From assembly GCF_000009945.1 (NCBI RefSeq), contig NC_007899.1, positions 310,001 through 374,000 on the forward strand: DNA of 64,000 nt, in the 5' to 3' direction. The DNA comes from Chlamydia felis Fe/C-56. GTDB taxonomy: Bacteria; Chlamydiota; Chlamydiia; Chlamydiales; Chlamydiaceae. The position numbers and the translations under genes are program-made. Within the stretch, counting starts at the first letter, position 1, and every line of letters starts with the position of its first letter. Positions 27,971 to 37,776 of this stretch are shown in pieces. The notes under the pieces are model-generated. The model was not told the DNA's origin, made no database searches, and was given only the letters and a program-made list of their open reading frames with translations.

Positions 27971-29090
27971 CGCATTCACTTTTTAGAACTTCATACAGAA
28001 TTCCCATTTTAGGGGTGGCGCAGTAGGAACCGCTACATGGAGCGACTCTTCCTAAATGCTCTATCATGACCATCCTTAAAGCTTTGTTCGACAGATTTTT
28101 TTTGTCATAACCAAGAGTGGTGATAATATTCTCTGGGTGATAAAATCTGTGGAGAAAATGTTGAGGAATAAGATCTCGTAGCTCTTCAAGAGTGGTCGGT
28201 AGGTTGAAGTTATTGGATAGATTGTATAACTGCTCGACAAGAGAAGGATTTTTCATAATTCCTGATTCTAGAGAGATTTTGATTTCTATCATCATGCCTA
28301 CACTAACAGCTAATCCATGTGGGATATGTCCTTCGGATAAAGTTTCTAAGGCATGGGCAATTGTGTGGCCAAAATTTAATATTTTTCTCAGGTTTTTATC
28401 TTTAGGATCTTTGGCAGCAATGACTGCTTTGATCTGGCAGTTTCTTTTGATAAACTCATTAAGGATTGTCCGTGAAGAAAAGAGCGTGTCTCCATAACTG
28501 TGAAGAAATTCCCAGATATAAGCATCGGCAACACATCCATGTTTTATAGATTCAGAAATTCCATAACACCATTCTTGTTTTGATAACGTTGTCAAGAACT
28601 CGGGACATACCCACACATCTTTTGGAGGATAGAAGGTTCCTAAACGGTTTTTTAATCCACGTAGATTAATGCCGTTTTTCCCTCCTATACTCGCATCAAT
28701 CATTGCTGTCATTGTTGTGGGGATTAAAAATAACTGAATTCCTCGACAATACGTAGAAGCCAAGAATCCCGCCATGTCCAGAACTATACCTCCACCAATA
28801 CCCATGATTGTAGCTCCTAAAGAGACTCCGTGATCTACAAGCTGATTTTGTAAAGAAATGAAAATTTCCCATGTTTTATTTTTTTCTCCAGGAGGGAATG
28901 TCAGTAGGATTACCCTATAACCTAGAGAATCTATAAAACCTAAAACTGGAGGAAGGATTTTTTCTGCTACGTGGCTGTCGCTAATAATAACCAGAGGGTA
29001 ATCTGTAGATATTGAAGAAAATAACTTTTTATTAAAGATACTCTCTACGAATTTAACGTTGTGTGGATCGGAGATAAAATGTTCTATCAT
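27951..29090 (-). CDS. aroB: 3-Dehydroquinate synthase
   Basis: AroB closes DAHP into the first carbocycle of the shikimate pathway using NAD. The 379-residue product shows [17 protein letters not shown]-binding [40 protein letters not shown], and the metal-binding histidines in [12 protein letters not shown] and [14 protein letters not shown]. Its start overlaps the aroC stop by four bases and its end overlaps aroDE. Confidence 0.95.
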   Translation of the reverse strand: MIEHFISDPHNVKFVESIFNKKLFSSISTDYPLVIISDSHVAEKILPPVLGFIDSLGYRVILLTFPPGEKNKTWEIFISLQNQLVDHGVSLGATIMGIGGGIVLDMAGFLASTYCRGIQLFLIPTTMTAMIDASIGGKNGINLRGLKNRLGTFYPPKDVWVCPEFLTTLSKQEWCYGISESIKHGCVADAYIWEFLHSYGDTLFSSRTILNEFIKRNCQIKAVIAAKDPKDKNLRKILNFGHTIAHALETLSEGHIPHGLAVSVGMMIEIKISLESGIMKNPSLVEQLYNLSNNFNLPTTLEELRDLIPQHFLHRFYHPENIITTLGYDKKNLSNKALRMVMIEHLGRVAPCSGSYCATPKMGILYEVLKSECDAVRNN

Positions 29091-30166
29091 AGCCTAGAGC
29101 ACCGTTGTTGTAGTAATAAATCGGCTAAAACAAGATTCACCATGGCTTCTACAACTCCCACAGCTCTTATAGCAACGCAAGGATCATGACGACCTTCTTT
29201 CGGAGTGGAGTATACGGTAGGTTCTCCTGTTTTCATTACTGTAAGACGGGGTTGTTTTATGGAAGATGTTGGTTTAAACGCCACGCGTCCATTGAGAGGC
29301 ATTCCCATGGTAATCCCTCCTAAAGAGCCGCCACAGTTATTCGAACTCATGGAGATTTTCCCTTCCTCAAAGATAAAGGGATCAATGTATTCCGATCCGT
29401 ATTTATCCGCAGAGGCAAATCCTAGTCCTATTTCAAATCCTTTGGCTGCAGGAATGCTCATAAGTGCTGAGGCTAGAACTGCCTGAACTTTATAAAATAT
29501 TGGTTCTCCAAGACTTTCATGAATTGGGGAGGTAATAAAAGATACCACACCCCCTAAAGAGTCTTTTTCTTTTTGTAGATCCATGAGTTGTTTAGTGATC
29601 GTATCACTGGCTAGTGGAGACAGGAAGGGAGAGCTGTAAACACTTTGTGCAAATTCGTGAGTGAATTGCGGATACTCTTTGATGGATTCTTTTCCCAGTT
29701 TAGATAAGAAGGCTAAACAATAAATATCGTAATGAGCAAGGAGCTTGGCAGCGACAACACCGGCAGCTACGCGACATGCAGTCTCTCTAGCGGAAGATCT
29801 TCCTCCGCCTAGGGGATCCACAATGCCGTATTTTTTCTCGTAAGCAAATTGCCCATGTCCAGGACGGTAACGATCATCTTGCTTACGGTATGTCTCGCTA
29901 TCAATATCCGTATTAAAAATTTGAAGAGCAATGGGTGTCCCTGTTGTCTTTCCTTGATAGACTCCCGAAAGAATGTGAACAATATCAGCTTCTTTACGTT
30001 GTGAAGTTCCTAGTCTTCCCGGGGACCTTCGCAACATAACTGGAACAAAGTCTTCGAGAGAGAGTGGCAAACCTGCAGGACACCCGTCGATAACTAACCC
30101 AATAGATGGCCCGTGAGATTCTCCCCACGTGGTTAGAGAAAACAAACAACCGAAGCGATTTCTCAT
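29087..30166 (-). CDS. aroC: Chorismate synthase
   Basis: AroC makes chorismate from EPSP with reduced FMN. The 359-residue product carries all three family signatures: [18 protein letters not shown] at the N terminus, [19 protein letters not shown] near 120, and [17 protein letters not shown] near the C terminus. It overlaps aroK and aroB by four bases each, so translation is coupled. Chorismate here probably feeds menaquinone and folate. Confidence 0.96.
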   Translation of the reverse strand: MRNRFGCLFSLTTWGESHGPSIGLVIDGCPAGLPLSLEDFVPVMLRRSPGRLGTSQRKEADIVHILSGVYQGKTTGTPIALQIFNTDIDSETYRKQDDRYRPGHGQFAYEKKYGIVDPLGGGRSSARETACRVAAGVVAAKLLAHYDIYCLAFLSKLGKESIKEYPQFTHEFAQSVYSSPFLSPLASDTITKQLMDLQKEKDSLGGVVSFITSPIHESLGEPIFYKVQAVLASALMSIPAAKGFEIGLGFASADKYGSEYIDPFIFEEGKISMSSNNCGGSLGGITMGMPLNGRVAFKPTSSIKQPRLTVMKTGEPTVYSTPKEGRHDPCVAIRAVGVVEAMVNLVLADLLLQQRCSRL

Positions 30167-30684
30167 AAATTTAGTAAAGTATTAAGAGATTCACAAGCGG
30201 ATGATAATGAATGCTCGTCTAAGAGATTCACATGATTCAAGGGAAAATGATAATCGGCTATACACTGCATACGATTTATACGTTGTTGTAAAACTTCTTT
30301 CACGCTTGCTGCTTTCTCAAATCTTGCGGGAAGACCTCGTTGTAGGAGCCTCTTGTAAATGTCCGTAATAGGAAGAGATAAGTAGACCAACGTTCCTTTG
30401 TTTTTAATTATATCAAAAGCTTCTTGATGCATAATTGTGCCCCCTCCCAAAGCTATAATACTGTGATTTGGGGGTAAAGCGAGCAGAGCTTGTACTTCTA
30501 AGGATGCAAACTCTTTTTCTCCAACAGCTTGAAATACTTCGCGTGCTGAGGAATATAGCTTGTTGCTATAGTTACTTACAATTAAATCATCGATATCGAA
30601 GAAAGAAATTGATAGATATTTAGCAAAAGCCTTGCCGAACAAGGTCTTGCCTACTGTTGGCAGCCCGCATAGAAATATGTTCAT
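30163..30684 (-). CDS. aroK: Shikimate kinase
   Basis: AroK phosphorylates shikimate. The 173-residue P-loop kinase has the Walker [13 protein letters not shown] at residues 7-18, FFDIDDLI for substrate binding, ALGGGTIM near 78, and the lid arginine region [11 protein letters not shown]. It starts inside aroA, a 65-base overlap, which is long even for this packed operon. Confidence 0.93.
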   Translation of the reverse strand: MNIFLCGLPTVGKTLFGKAFAKYLSISFFDIDDLIVSNYSNKLYSSAREVFQAVGEKEFASLEVQALLALPPNHSIIALGGGTIMHQEAFDIIKNKGTLVYLSLPITDIYKRLLQRGLPARFEKAASVKEVLQQRINRMQCIADYHFPLNHVNLLDEHSLSSACESLNTLLNL

Positions 30685-31957
30685 GATGCTCCTGGACGTT
30701 TGCGTGCAAAGAATTTAGGGCCTGGATAAAGTTCGGGAAGGTTTTTTTCACACACTCAGTATCGTGGATGATGCTATCTCCCGAGGCATTCATTGCAGCT
30801 ACAGATAGGGCCATAGCTATTCTATGGTCGTTATGAGAGTGCATGGAAGCCCCATATAGAGGACTTGGATTAATCAGCAAACCATTATGACAGGGTTGAA
30901 TACATGCTCCCATTTTCTGTAGCTCTTCGGTAATAGCGATAATGCGATCGCTTTCTTTATCTTTAGCTCCCCGAGCATTATACAAGTGCGAGGGAGAGGT
31001 GGCAAAGCAACAGAGAACAGCAAGGATGGGGAGGGCATCAATAAACGGATCCATATCTATATTTCCTCCGGAGAATGTTGAGGAGAAAACAATAACTGAA
31101 TCATTTTCAAACGTAATATCCGCTCCAAGTTTTTGCAGGAGATAGAATAATTCTTTATCCCCTTGGGCATCATTCGAATTTAGATCATTTAAGTATGTGG
31201 GATGGGGTGATTTAGAAAGTAGCGCAGCCGCAGCAAGAAATGCTGCGCTACTAAAGTCTCCTCCAACGGTATAGGAAAATGTTCTGGGTCGGGATTTTCC
31301 TAAAAAAGAGTAAGTGTCTCCTGATTGTGAATAGGGCATAGCGAGTTGTTCTAGCCACCACAATGTCAGGTCAAACCATGGGCGTTCTTTTGGATTGACG
31401 ATGGTAAAAGAAAAAGGTCCTTCAGCTAAGGAGCATGCCATAGCAAGAGCCGAGGCGTACTGGGAGTCGTCTCCTGAAACTTCAGTATATCCTGAAGAAA
31501 TAGGTCCAGAAACAGTGAAGGATAGAGTATAAGGTGCTCCCTCATAGGAAAAAGTTGCTCCGAAATTTTCCAAAGCGTGAATTAAAGGGGCTATGGGGCG
31601 CCGTTGTAGCTGGGAAGATCCAGTGATTGTTACTTTTTCAGAGAATATGGCAGCAAGTGCTGTAAAGAAACGAAAGACAATACCAGAACTTCCCGCATTG
31701 ATTATTGTGTTTGGGGGAAGCGAAAGATGAGGGGTTCCCGTAATTTCTAGGAAAGAGGACTTTTTTTGAATTTTGGCTCCCAGCTGCTCACAAGCTTGAA
31801 TCATAGCTTCTGAATCAGGAGAAGTAAGGGCATTGTATATTGTTGAAGTGCCTTGTGCTATTGATGCCAAAAAAATTGCTCGTAGCGTGTGAGATTTCGA
31901 TGGGGGGACACAAACACTTCCAGAGATCGAAGAAGGAGAAATCTTATAAGCAAGCAT
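30620..31957 (-). CDS. aroA: 3-Phosphoshikimate 1-carboxyvinyltransferase (EPSP synthase)
   Basis: AroA adds enolpyruvate to shikimate-3-phosphate. The 445 residues include VPPSKSHTLRAIFLASIA near the N terminus, NAGSSGIVFRFFTALAA, the SGDDSQYASALAMAC substrate loop, and HNDHRIAMALSVAAM near the C terminus. ATG 31957 is chosen so that the protein starts ahead of the first strand; an in-frame TTG at 31984 has no ribosome site. It begins 83 bases after the di-iron-like gene, so the aro genes may be transcribed from the bio promoter or from one in that short gap. Confidence 0.95.
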   Translation of the reverse strand: MLAYKISPSSISGSVCVPPSKSHTLRAIFLASIAQGTSTIYNALTSPDSEAMIQACEQLGAKIQKKSSFLEITGTPHLSLPPNTIINAGSSGIVFRFFTALAAIFSEKVTITGSSQLQRRPIAPLIHALENFGATFSYEGAPYTLSFTVSGPISSGYTEVSGDDSQYASALAMACSLAEGPFSFTIVNPKERPWFDLTLWWLEQLAMPYSQSGDTYSFLGKSRPRTFSYTVGGDFSSAAFLAAAALLSKSPHPTYLNDLNSNDAQGDKELFYLLQKLGADITFENDSVIVFSSTFSGGNIDMDPFIDALPILAVLCCFATSPSHLYNARGAKDKESDRIIAITEELQKMGACIQPCHNGLLINPSPLYGASMHSHNDHRIAMALSVAAMNASGDSIIHDTECVKKTFPNFIQALNSLHANVQEHHEHISMRAANSRQDLVRQGFC

Positions 31958-32040
31958 ATCGGCTAACTTACTTTGGTTTTCCAAGAAGCTTGCCTGAATC
32001 CTTATTTATCGTCTAAGAAAATGTAAACTGCCCTCTCTTG

Positions 32041-32700
32041 TTAGGCTGGGCAGGGTTTTTCTATGACTTTTTCTAAGTGGCTTAGGAAATTTAGGCACAA
32101 CGCACTTTCGAACTCACAGGCATAAGATAAAAGTTCTTTAGCATGAGGTATTGTGGCTAATTCCGATTCCATTTCTGCTAGGTGCTCTTGTTCTTCTAAG
32201 ATTATTGATTTTATCGTAATTGCACTTCCCGATTTTTTTAAAATATTATGATAAATAGGGTAGAGTTCAGCAGCACGCATTTCTATAGCAGAAGTCACAA
32301 GAACATAGGCTGTAGTTTTTAATGTTTGCCCAGAAAGATGGTATTGGTTTTGCAGTACTTTACATGTTCGCAAATCTAAAAGATGAAGATAATACTTTAT
32401 TCCATAAGAGCCAAGCATTCTGTTTAAAGAATAATCAAGAAATGGTTGGTCTGAAATTCTTGAGATTTGTGTTTTTAGATAAAACGCATGGCGAAATTCT
32501 TCAGCAGCATGTTTTAATACCTCTCTTTTTACTTGTGTAGGATGCTCGCTCGCAGAAATTTTTTTTGCCCCGCAGTTTTCTAAAAACGATAGCGTATTGA
32601 TCCATTTACTATGTAGATCATCACGCAAAACGATATGTTTAAGGATAGATTGCCAACGCGATGCACAGGATACAAAGGTTTTTATTGTAGTCGTAAGCAT
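32041..32700 (-). CDS. Putative ferritin-like di-iron protein, last gene of the biotin operon
   Basis: A 219-residue, all-helical protein that I cannot assign to a named family. Four carboxylate/histidine sites are spaced as in ferritin-like di-iron enzymes: Glu41 (LSFLENCG), Glu68-x-x-His71 (AAEEFRHAF), Glu140 (SAIEMRAAE) and Glu170-x-x-His173 (LEEQEHLAE). That E / ExxH / E / ExxH pattern is shared by acyl-ACP desaturases and related oxygenases. There is no signal peptide, so it should be cytoplasmic. Its start overlaps the bioA stop by 19 bases, which couples it to the biotin genes. No gene for making the pimeloyl precursor is visible in the operon. A role in that step is inference. A ferritin-like fold without catalysis is also possible. 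Confidence 0.6.
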   Translation of the reverse strand: MLTTTIKTFVSCASRWQSILKHIVLRDDLHSKWINTLSFLENCGAKKISASEHPTQVKREVLKHAAEEFRHAFYLKTQISRISDQPFLDYSLNRMLGSYGIKYYLHLLDLRTCKVLQNQYHLSGQTLKTTAYVLVTSAIEMRAAELYPIYHNILKKSGSAITIKSIILEEQEHLAEMESELATIPHAKELLSYACEFESALCLNFLSHLEKVIEKPCPA

Positions 32701-33959
32701 AAAGACTCCTGAAGATAATGATAAATTCTAGAAAGATCTTCCTCGCGAATACAATAGGGGGGAAGAACATAAAGTGTATTTCCTAGAGGTCTTAAAATTA
32801 TGCGGTTGTCTATAAAAAAGTTATAGAGAGTATCACGTAGATTAGAGAAGTATCCAAGCGAAGATGAGGGATAGTCTATAGATAGCACTGTTCCTAAAAC
32901 CTCACAGCGTTGCCATAGAGAACCGTACTGTGATTGAAATTGTCTATGACAATTCTCAATCATTTCTCGTTGTTGTTGACATTGAGAGGATAGCGTAAGA
33001 TCCAACGAGGCTAAAGCTGCTGCACAACCTAGAGGGTTTCCTGTATAGGTATGTCCGTGTAGAAAAGCATGTCTTCTATCTTTAGATACGAAAGCTTGAT
33101 AAATCTCTTCTCTCACAACAGTAACTGCAAGGGGGAGAAAGCCTCCTGTTAATCCCTTGGATAGGCAAATAATGTCGGGGGAGGTTGGCATATATTCTGA
33201 AGCAAACAGCGGCCCTGTACGTCCGAATCCTGTTAGGATCTCATCGGCTATGCAGAGGACACCATAGTGTTTGGCAAGTTCTAAAATAGCATTTAATCCT
33301 TCAGGATTATGCACGCGCATGCCGGCAACACCTTGTAAGACAGGCTCATAAATAAATCCGGCGATCTCTCCCGAGGAAAATAGGGCTTTTGCTTGTTGTA
33401 TAGCAATATCTTCTTTTCCATAGTAGGGAGGATCTATGATGTCTGCGGAGAAGAACAAAGCTTGGAAAGGTTTGTTAATATCTGTTGGCCCTACAACAGA
33501 CATAGCTCCAAAAGTATCTCCGTGATAGCCATGTTTTAAAGATACAAAACGTGTTTTCTGTATTCCTTGATTATAGAAGTATTGCAGGGTAATTTTGATG
33601 GCAATTTCTATAGCGCAGGACCCATTATCAGAAAAGAAACAGCATTCTAAACCTTCGGGGAGAACCTTTATAAGCCTTTGAGAGAGTTCTTCCGCTGGGG
33701 AATGAGTAATATCGGAAAAAATTACATGCTCAAGTTGATACGCTTGTTCAGAGATTCTCTTTGCAATATGGGGATGAGAATGCCCGTGAAGATTACACCA
33801 CCAAGAGGATATAGCATCAATATAGGGGGTTCCCGACTTTGTATAGAGGTAGGCGCCCTTTCCACGTGTAATATGAATGGGATCGAAACCTAACCCTGGC
33901 TGAGAAAAAGGATGCCATATCTTGGAACTTTTTTTATTATCTTTTATATCTATGAGCAT
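32682..33959 (-). CDS. bioA: Adenosylmethionine-8-amino-7-oxononanoate aminotransferase
   Basis: BioA moves an amino group to KAPA to give DAPA in biotin synthesis. The 425-residue class III PLP enzyme begins with the BioA-typical IWHPFSQP and YIDAISSWWCNLHGHSHP. It carries LKHGYHGDTFGAMSVVG, DEILTGFGRTGPLFASE and the PLP lysine in CLSKGLTGGFLPLAVTV. It overlaps bioD by 10 bases upstream and the di-iron-like gene by 19 downstream. Confidence 0.95.
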   Translation of the reverse strand: MLIDIKDNKKSSKIWHPFSQPGLGFDPIHITRGKGAYLYTKSGTPYIDAISSWWCNLHGHSHPHIAKRISEQAYQLEHVIFSDITHSPAEELSQRLIKVLPEGLECCFFSDNGSCAIEIAIKITLQYFYNQGIQKTRFVSLKHGYHGDTFGAMSVVGPTDINKPFQALFFSADIIDPPYYGKEDIAIQQAKALFSSGEIAGFIYEPVLQGVAGMRVHNPEGLNAILELAKHYGVLCIADEILTGFGRTGPLFASEYMPTSPDIICLSKGLTGGFLPLAVTVVREEIYQAFVSKDRRHAFLHGHTYTGNPLGCAAALASLDLTLSSQCQQQREMIENCHRQFQSQYGSLWQRCEVLGTVLSIDYPSSSLGYFSNLRDTLYNFFIDNRIILRPLGNTLYVLPPYCIREEDLSRIYHYLQESLCLRLQ

Positions 33960-34576
33960 AGCTTTGCTTCTCTATCTTCCCAGGTTTCTTTCCAAAGATT
34001 GGCGTAGTTTTTTACAGTTTCTTTGGAAATGATGTTTTCATAATTTAAACGTCCCAAGTAGGGAATTCCTGTCATATTAAGCAACCAATCTTCTTCCTCT
34101 TTAGGATACTGATTGAGAACCATCCCTAAAATATTCAGGTTTCTTGTTCGCATTGCTTCTACTGTTAAACATGTATGATTGATACTTCCTAAATAGGCTT
34201 TGCTGACAAGCACCCACTGGCACGGCCATTTAGAGAATACATCTCCTTGTAAGGAATCTTGAGAACAGGGGGAGAGAAATCCACCAGAAGTTTCAATAAT
34301 GAGAGGAGCTTCTGTTACAGGAAGAGAGAAGTTCTCTGCGTGAATCGGAATATTGTCCACTCGCGCAGCTTGGTGGGCTGCTAGAGGATGAGTAAGTCGG
34401 TAGGTCTCACGATGGCATACGGCTCCTGAGAGTTCGCGAACTATAGTACTATCAGATCGATCTAGAGATCCTGATTGTATAGGCTTCCAATATTCTGCTT
34501 GAAATAGAGTGGCTAAGATTGCGCTAACAAATGTCTTTCCTACTTCTGTATCAATTCCTGCTATGATAATGTGCAT
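33950..34576 (-). CDS. bioD: Dethiobiotin synthetase
   Basis: BioD closes the ureido ring of dethiobiotin from DAPA, CO2 and ATP. The 208-residue protein has the P-loop GIDTEVGKTFVSAIL at its N terminus and the family stretch IETSGGFLSP. ATG 34576 is chosen because E. coli BioD also starts just before this loop and AAGAAAG lies upstream; an ATG seven codons earlier has no ribosome site. It overlaps bioF by 16 bases. Confidence 0.92.
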   Translation of the reverse strand: MHIIIAGIDTEVGKTFVSAILATLFQAEYWKPIQSGSLDRSDSTIVRELSGAVCHRETYRLTHPLAAHQAARVDNIPIHAENFSLPVTEAPLIIETSGGFLSPCSQDSLQGDVFSKWPCQWVLVSKAYLGSINHTCLTVEAMRTRNLNILGMVLNQYPKEEEDWLLNMTGIPYLGRLNYENIISKETVKNYANLWKETWEDREAKLCS

Positions 34577-35709
34577 AGGCTTTCTTGGATTTCGCATAAC
34601 TTATTCAAAAATGCTGAGATTTCTTTTTTGGTGTTAAATGCATGAAGACAGATACGTAATAACTCTTTTTTTTGCTTTACCGTAGGGCTAACAATGGCAC
34701 GTACATCAAAGCCAGAGCATTGTAGTTTATCTGCTGCTGAGCGCACCTGCTCGCTTCCCGGTATACATAAGGGTTGAATTGGGGTGTGTATATTGTCTTG
34801 AAGAATAGGCAATTGCATGTTCTTCGCGTTTTCTCGAAAATAAGCTATTAGCTCTTGGAGATTTTGTCTAAGAGCGGTTGCTTTCTTGTTATGTTGATAA
34901 GCAAGATGAATTAGGCTAAAAGCATGGGGAGGCAGTGCGGTAGTATAGATAAAAGGACGAGAGAAATTAATAAGATAATCTTTAAGAATAGTACTGCCCA
35001 TAACTGCTGCACCATGAATACCTAAAGCTTTTCCAAAAGTGTATACGGTAGCGGCAACATCTTTTTGAAGTCCTAAAGAAGATACTAATCCCTCTCCCTG
35101 ATTGCCAAAGACACCTACAGAATGAGCTTCGTCAACAATAAGATAAGCAGAATACCTTTTGCATAGGTCGCATATGTCTTTTAAAGGAGATACAGAGCCA
35201 TGCAGGGAGTATACAGATTCGACGTAGACAAAGGTTAGACCATTGTAAGGTTGTGATAAACGTTTCTCTAGGTGCTCTATATCATTATGCCGAAAAGGAA
35301 TTCCTTGAGCTCTAGAAAGGCGGATCCCATCATAAATAGAAGCATGAGCATACACATCGTGAATCACACGGTCGTGTGGAGAAGCAAGGGCTGAAATTAA
35401 CCCTAGATTGGCCGTATAACCAGAATTAAATATCAAGGCACTGCCCATATTATGATAGGCTGCAATGTAGAGTTCAACATGATCTGCTAGGGAAGATTGT
35501 CCCGTAAGAAGACGCGATCCTGTAGAACCTAGGGAATGGGCGTAATCAAATGTGTTAGACAGCGCTAGTTTCAATTCTAAAGATCTAGAAAAACCTAGAT
35601 AGTCATTAGACGTGAAATCCACAGAAGCAGAGACTGTTCTTAAAGTGCGGTAAATTTTTCTATATTTTTGTTTCTCTAGCTTTTCTGTTAACAGGTCGCA
35701 GATTGGCAT
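34561..35709 (-). CDS. bioF: 8-Amino-7-oxononanoate synthase
   Basis: BioF condenses a pimeloyl thioester with alanine to form KAPA. The 382-residue alpha-oxoamine synthase shows [47 protein letters not shown] and the PLP lysine in [18 protein letters not shown]. Its substrate requires a pimelate-forming step for which no known gene is in the window. It starts 22 bases inside bioB. Confidence 0.95.
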
Positions 35710-36683
35710 GGCTGTTCTTGTTTCCTTGAGAAGGCTGGACGATGACGCATTCCCAGTAAATTTAACATGGCGGTATCTTCATCCATGTCATTGTTATCTA
35801 CAGTGAGAAGTTTCTCTCCATAAAAAATAGAATTTGCCCCAGCAATAAAACATAGTGTTTGTTGTTCTACGGAAAGGAAAGCTCTTCCCGCTGCTAGGCG
35901 TACCATGGAAAGAGGAAATACTATACGTGCTGTAGCTATTGTGCGTAATATTTCCCAAAAAGATGGGGTTTGTTGATCTTGTAGAGGTGTGCCCTCTATG
36001 GGCCAAAGAACATTGACGGGAACAGATTCAGGCGCACGCTCTCTACAAGCTAGGGTATGAAGCAGACCTATACGGTCCTCAGTAGTTTCTCCCATGCCAA
36101 TAATCCCACCACAACATACGCTTATCCCGGATTGCTCAACCACATCTAAAGTCTTTAAACGATCTTCATATTTGCGTGTAGTGATGATGGTTTTGTAAAA
36201 TCCTTCCGAAGAGTCTAAATTGTGATTATAAGCATAAAGACCCGCATCATAGAGCTTTTCAGATTGACTAGGAGTAAGCATTCCTAGAGCACAGCAAACT
36301 TCCGCACCCATATTTGTAATGCCTTTTATCATTTCTAAGATTCGATCAAATTGATGATTATCCTTAACTTCTCTCCAGGCAGCCCCCAGGCACACACGAG
36401 TGGCTCCAGATTCTATTGCGTGCTTTGCTCTTTCCAGAACTTCAGTAATTTTCATCATTGGTTCTGGTTTAACGTTCGTTTGATAACGGGAAGATTGTGC
36501 GCAGTAAGCGCAGTCTTCTGTGCAACCTCCTGTTTTTATCGAAACTAGATAACAGGTTTGTAATTCTGAATGAGGAAAGTTGCTTCTTAGTATAGCGTTA
36601 GCCCTATGGATTAATTCAAAAATGGGAGTGTTGTATACTTCTTTAATAGTTTCTAAAGACCACTGCTCATGGCGTGTATTCAT
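35688..36683 (-). CDS. bioB: Biotin synthase
   Basis: BioB is a radical-SAM enzyme that inserts sulfur into dethiobiotin. The 331-residue protein shows the cluster motif [14 protein letters not shown] near residue 54, [28 protein letters not shown] and [21 protein letters not shown] 36683 is chosen by alignment with the known N terminus of BioB and because a promoter at 36734-36762 would start transcription after the alternative GTG at 36743. It leads the bioB-F-D-A operon. Confidence 0.96.
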
Positions 36684-36733
36684 AAGGTAGTATTTTCCTA
36701 AAAAGAGATTGAAAATGTAGGCAAAGGAGAAAA

Positions 36734-36762
36734 TTCTTATCACAGAATTTACAGAAAGTCAA
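36734..36762 (-). promoter_or_regulatory. Putative promoter of the biotin operon
   Basis: On the minus strand TTGACT (36762-36757) is followed after 17 bases by TAAGAA (36739-36734), with a TG one base before it (extended -10). Transcription would start near 36727, about 44 bases before the bioB ATG. The -35 is strong and the -10 weak. Confidence 0.4.
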
Positions 36763-36930
36763 TACACACAGATTCGCAGAAGCTGCAACAAGGGATTTAA
36801 AATTAGTGGGATGTGAAAGGTTTTGTCTAATGCGAAAAACGTGAGCCGAACAAGTTAGTTTAAAGAATTTAAGAGAGAGACATTCCCATGTCTTTAAAGG
36901 TGGTTTGTGGTTTTACTTAGGAATACTTAG

Positions 36931-37776
36931 TTAGTTCATAGAAGGAGAGGAGGTAAAGCCTCCATCTAGAAGCAAATTGATTCCTGAGACGAACGAAGAT
37001 GAGGGTGTTAGGAGGAATTCTATGGTTTTTGCTAACTCTTCAGGTTCGCAATACCTGCGTAGGGGTATGGACTCAGTTTCTTTATGGTATTCATCCATGA
37101 AATTAGAGTGGTTTGCTCTGGCTTTTTCTCGAATTCTCTCCTCATGAAAAGGAGAACGAATGATCCCTGGGGAGACAACATTTACGCGAATCCCTTTAGG
37201 GCCTAATTCATAAGCAAGGACTTTTGCATACGTTGTCCACATGCGACGAATAATGCAGGAGGGTCCGTAGGCAGGTAGGAACTGTACCGATGTGGTTCCT
37301 CCTATAATGACAATAGTACTCTGAACACTCATATAGGGGAGCGTAGCTTGAATTAAAGCTGTCTGTGCTATGAATGTTATTTGTAGTATAGTTTCCCAAG
37401 ACTCTGGGGATTGTAAAATGCTTCCCCAAACGGGTCGGGGAGTTAAAATAATTAACCCTTGAATAGGGCGATTAAGTTCTTTGAGAGCTTTTTTATAATC
37501 AGAAATATATCCCGGCAGGGAATAGTCTAAAGCTAGTGTGGTGGAATTAGGGTGTTTCTCATGCAGAATATCGAGCTTGTTACTCTGTCTTCCAATAAGT
37601 AGTAGGTGGTAATCTCTATCGTGAAGATATCCTGTAATAGACGATCCTAAATATCCCGAGGCTCCCGTAAGTACAACGCAAGGATTGTTTTCCTTTGTTG
37701 TGGCAGATGCACAGGTAAAGGAAAACAAAAAGAGTATGATTATCGGAGAACGAATTAGCTTGGAGAGTTTATGCAT
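36931..37776 (-). CDS. Short-chain dehydrogenase/reductase-like protein with N-terminal signal, catalytic Lys absent
   Basis: A 281-residue SDR. The N terminus looks like a signal peptide or anchor (SPIIILFLFSFTCASA). The NAD(P)-binding motif VLTGASGYLGSSITGYL follows, then VNVVSPGIIRSPF and a C-terminal SGINLLLDGGFT, all typical. The active-site region reads GGTTSVQFLPAYGPSCIIRR: the Tyr of YxxxK is there but position +4 is Cys, not Lys. It may be catalytically dead, have shifted chemistry, or act as a binding protein. An exported SDR is unusual because cofactor is cytoplasmic. It starts 22 bases inside the ChlaDub-like gene, so the two are coupled. Confidence 0.72.
   Translation of the reverse strand: MHKLSKLIRSPIIILFLFSFTCASATTKENNPCVVLTGASGYLGSSITGYLHDRDYHLLLIGRQSNKLDILHEKHPNSTTLALDYSLPGYISDYKKALKELNRPIQGLIILTPRPVWGSILQSPESWETILQITFIAQTALIQATLPYMSVQSTIVIIGGTTSVQFLPAYGPSCIIRRMWTTYAKVLAYELGPKGIRVNVVSPGIIRSPFHEERIREKARANHSNFMDEYHKETESIPLRRYCEPEELAKTIEFLLTPSSSFVSGINLLLDGGFTSSPSMN

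Noticed and set aside
36878-36893. Inverted repeat AGACAT-TCCC-ATGTCT after the SDR gene
   Set aside because: Only six base pairs with a C/T-mixed tail; too weak to list as a terminator.
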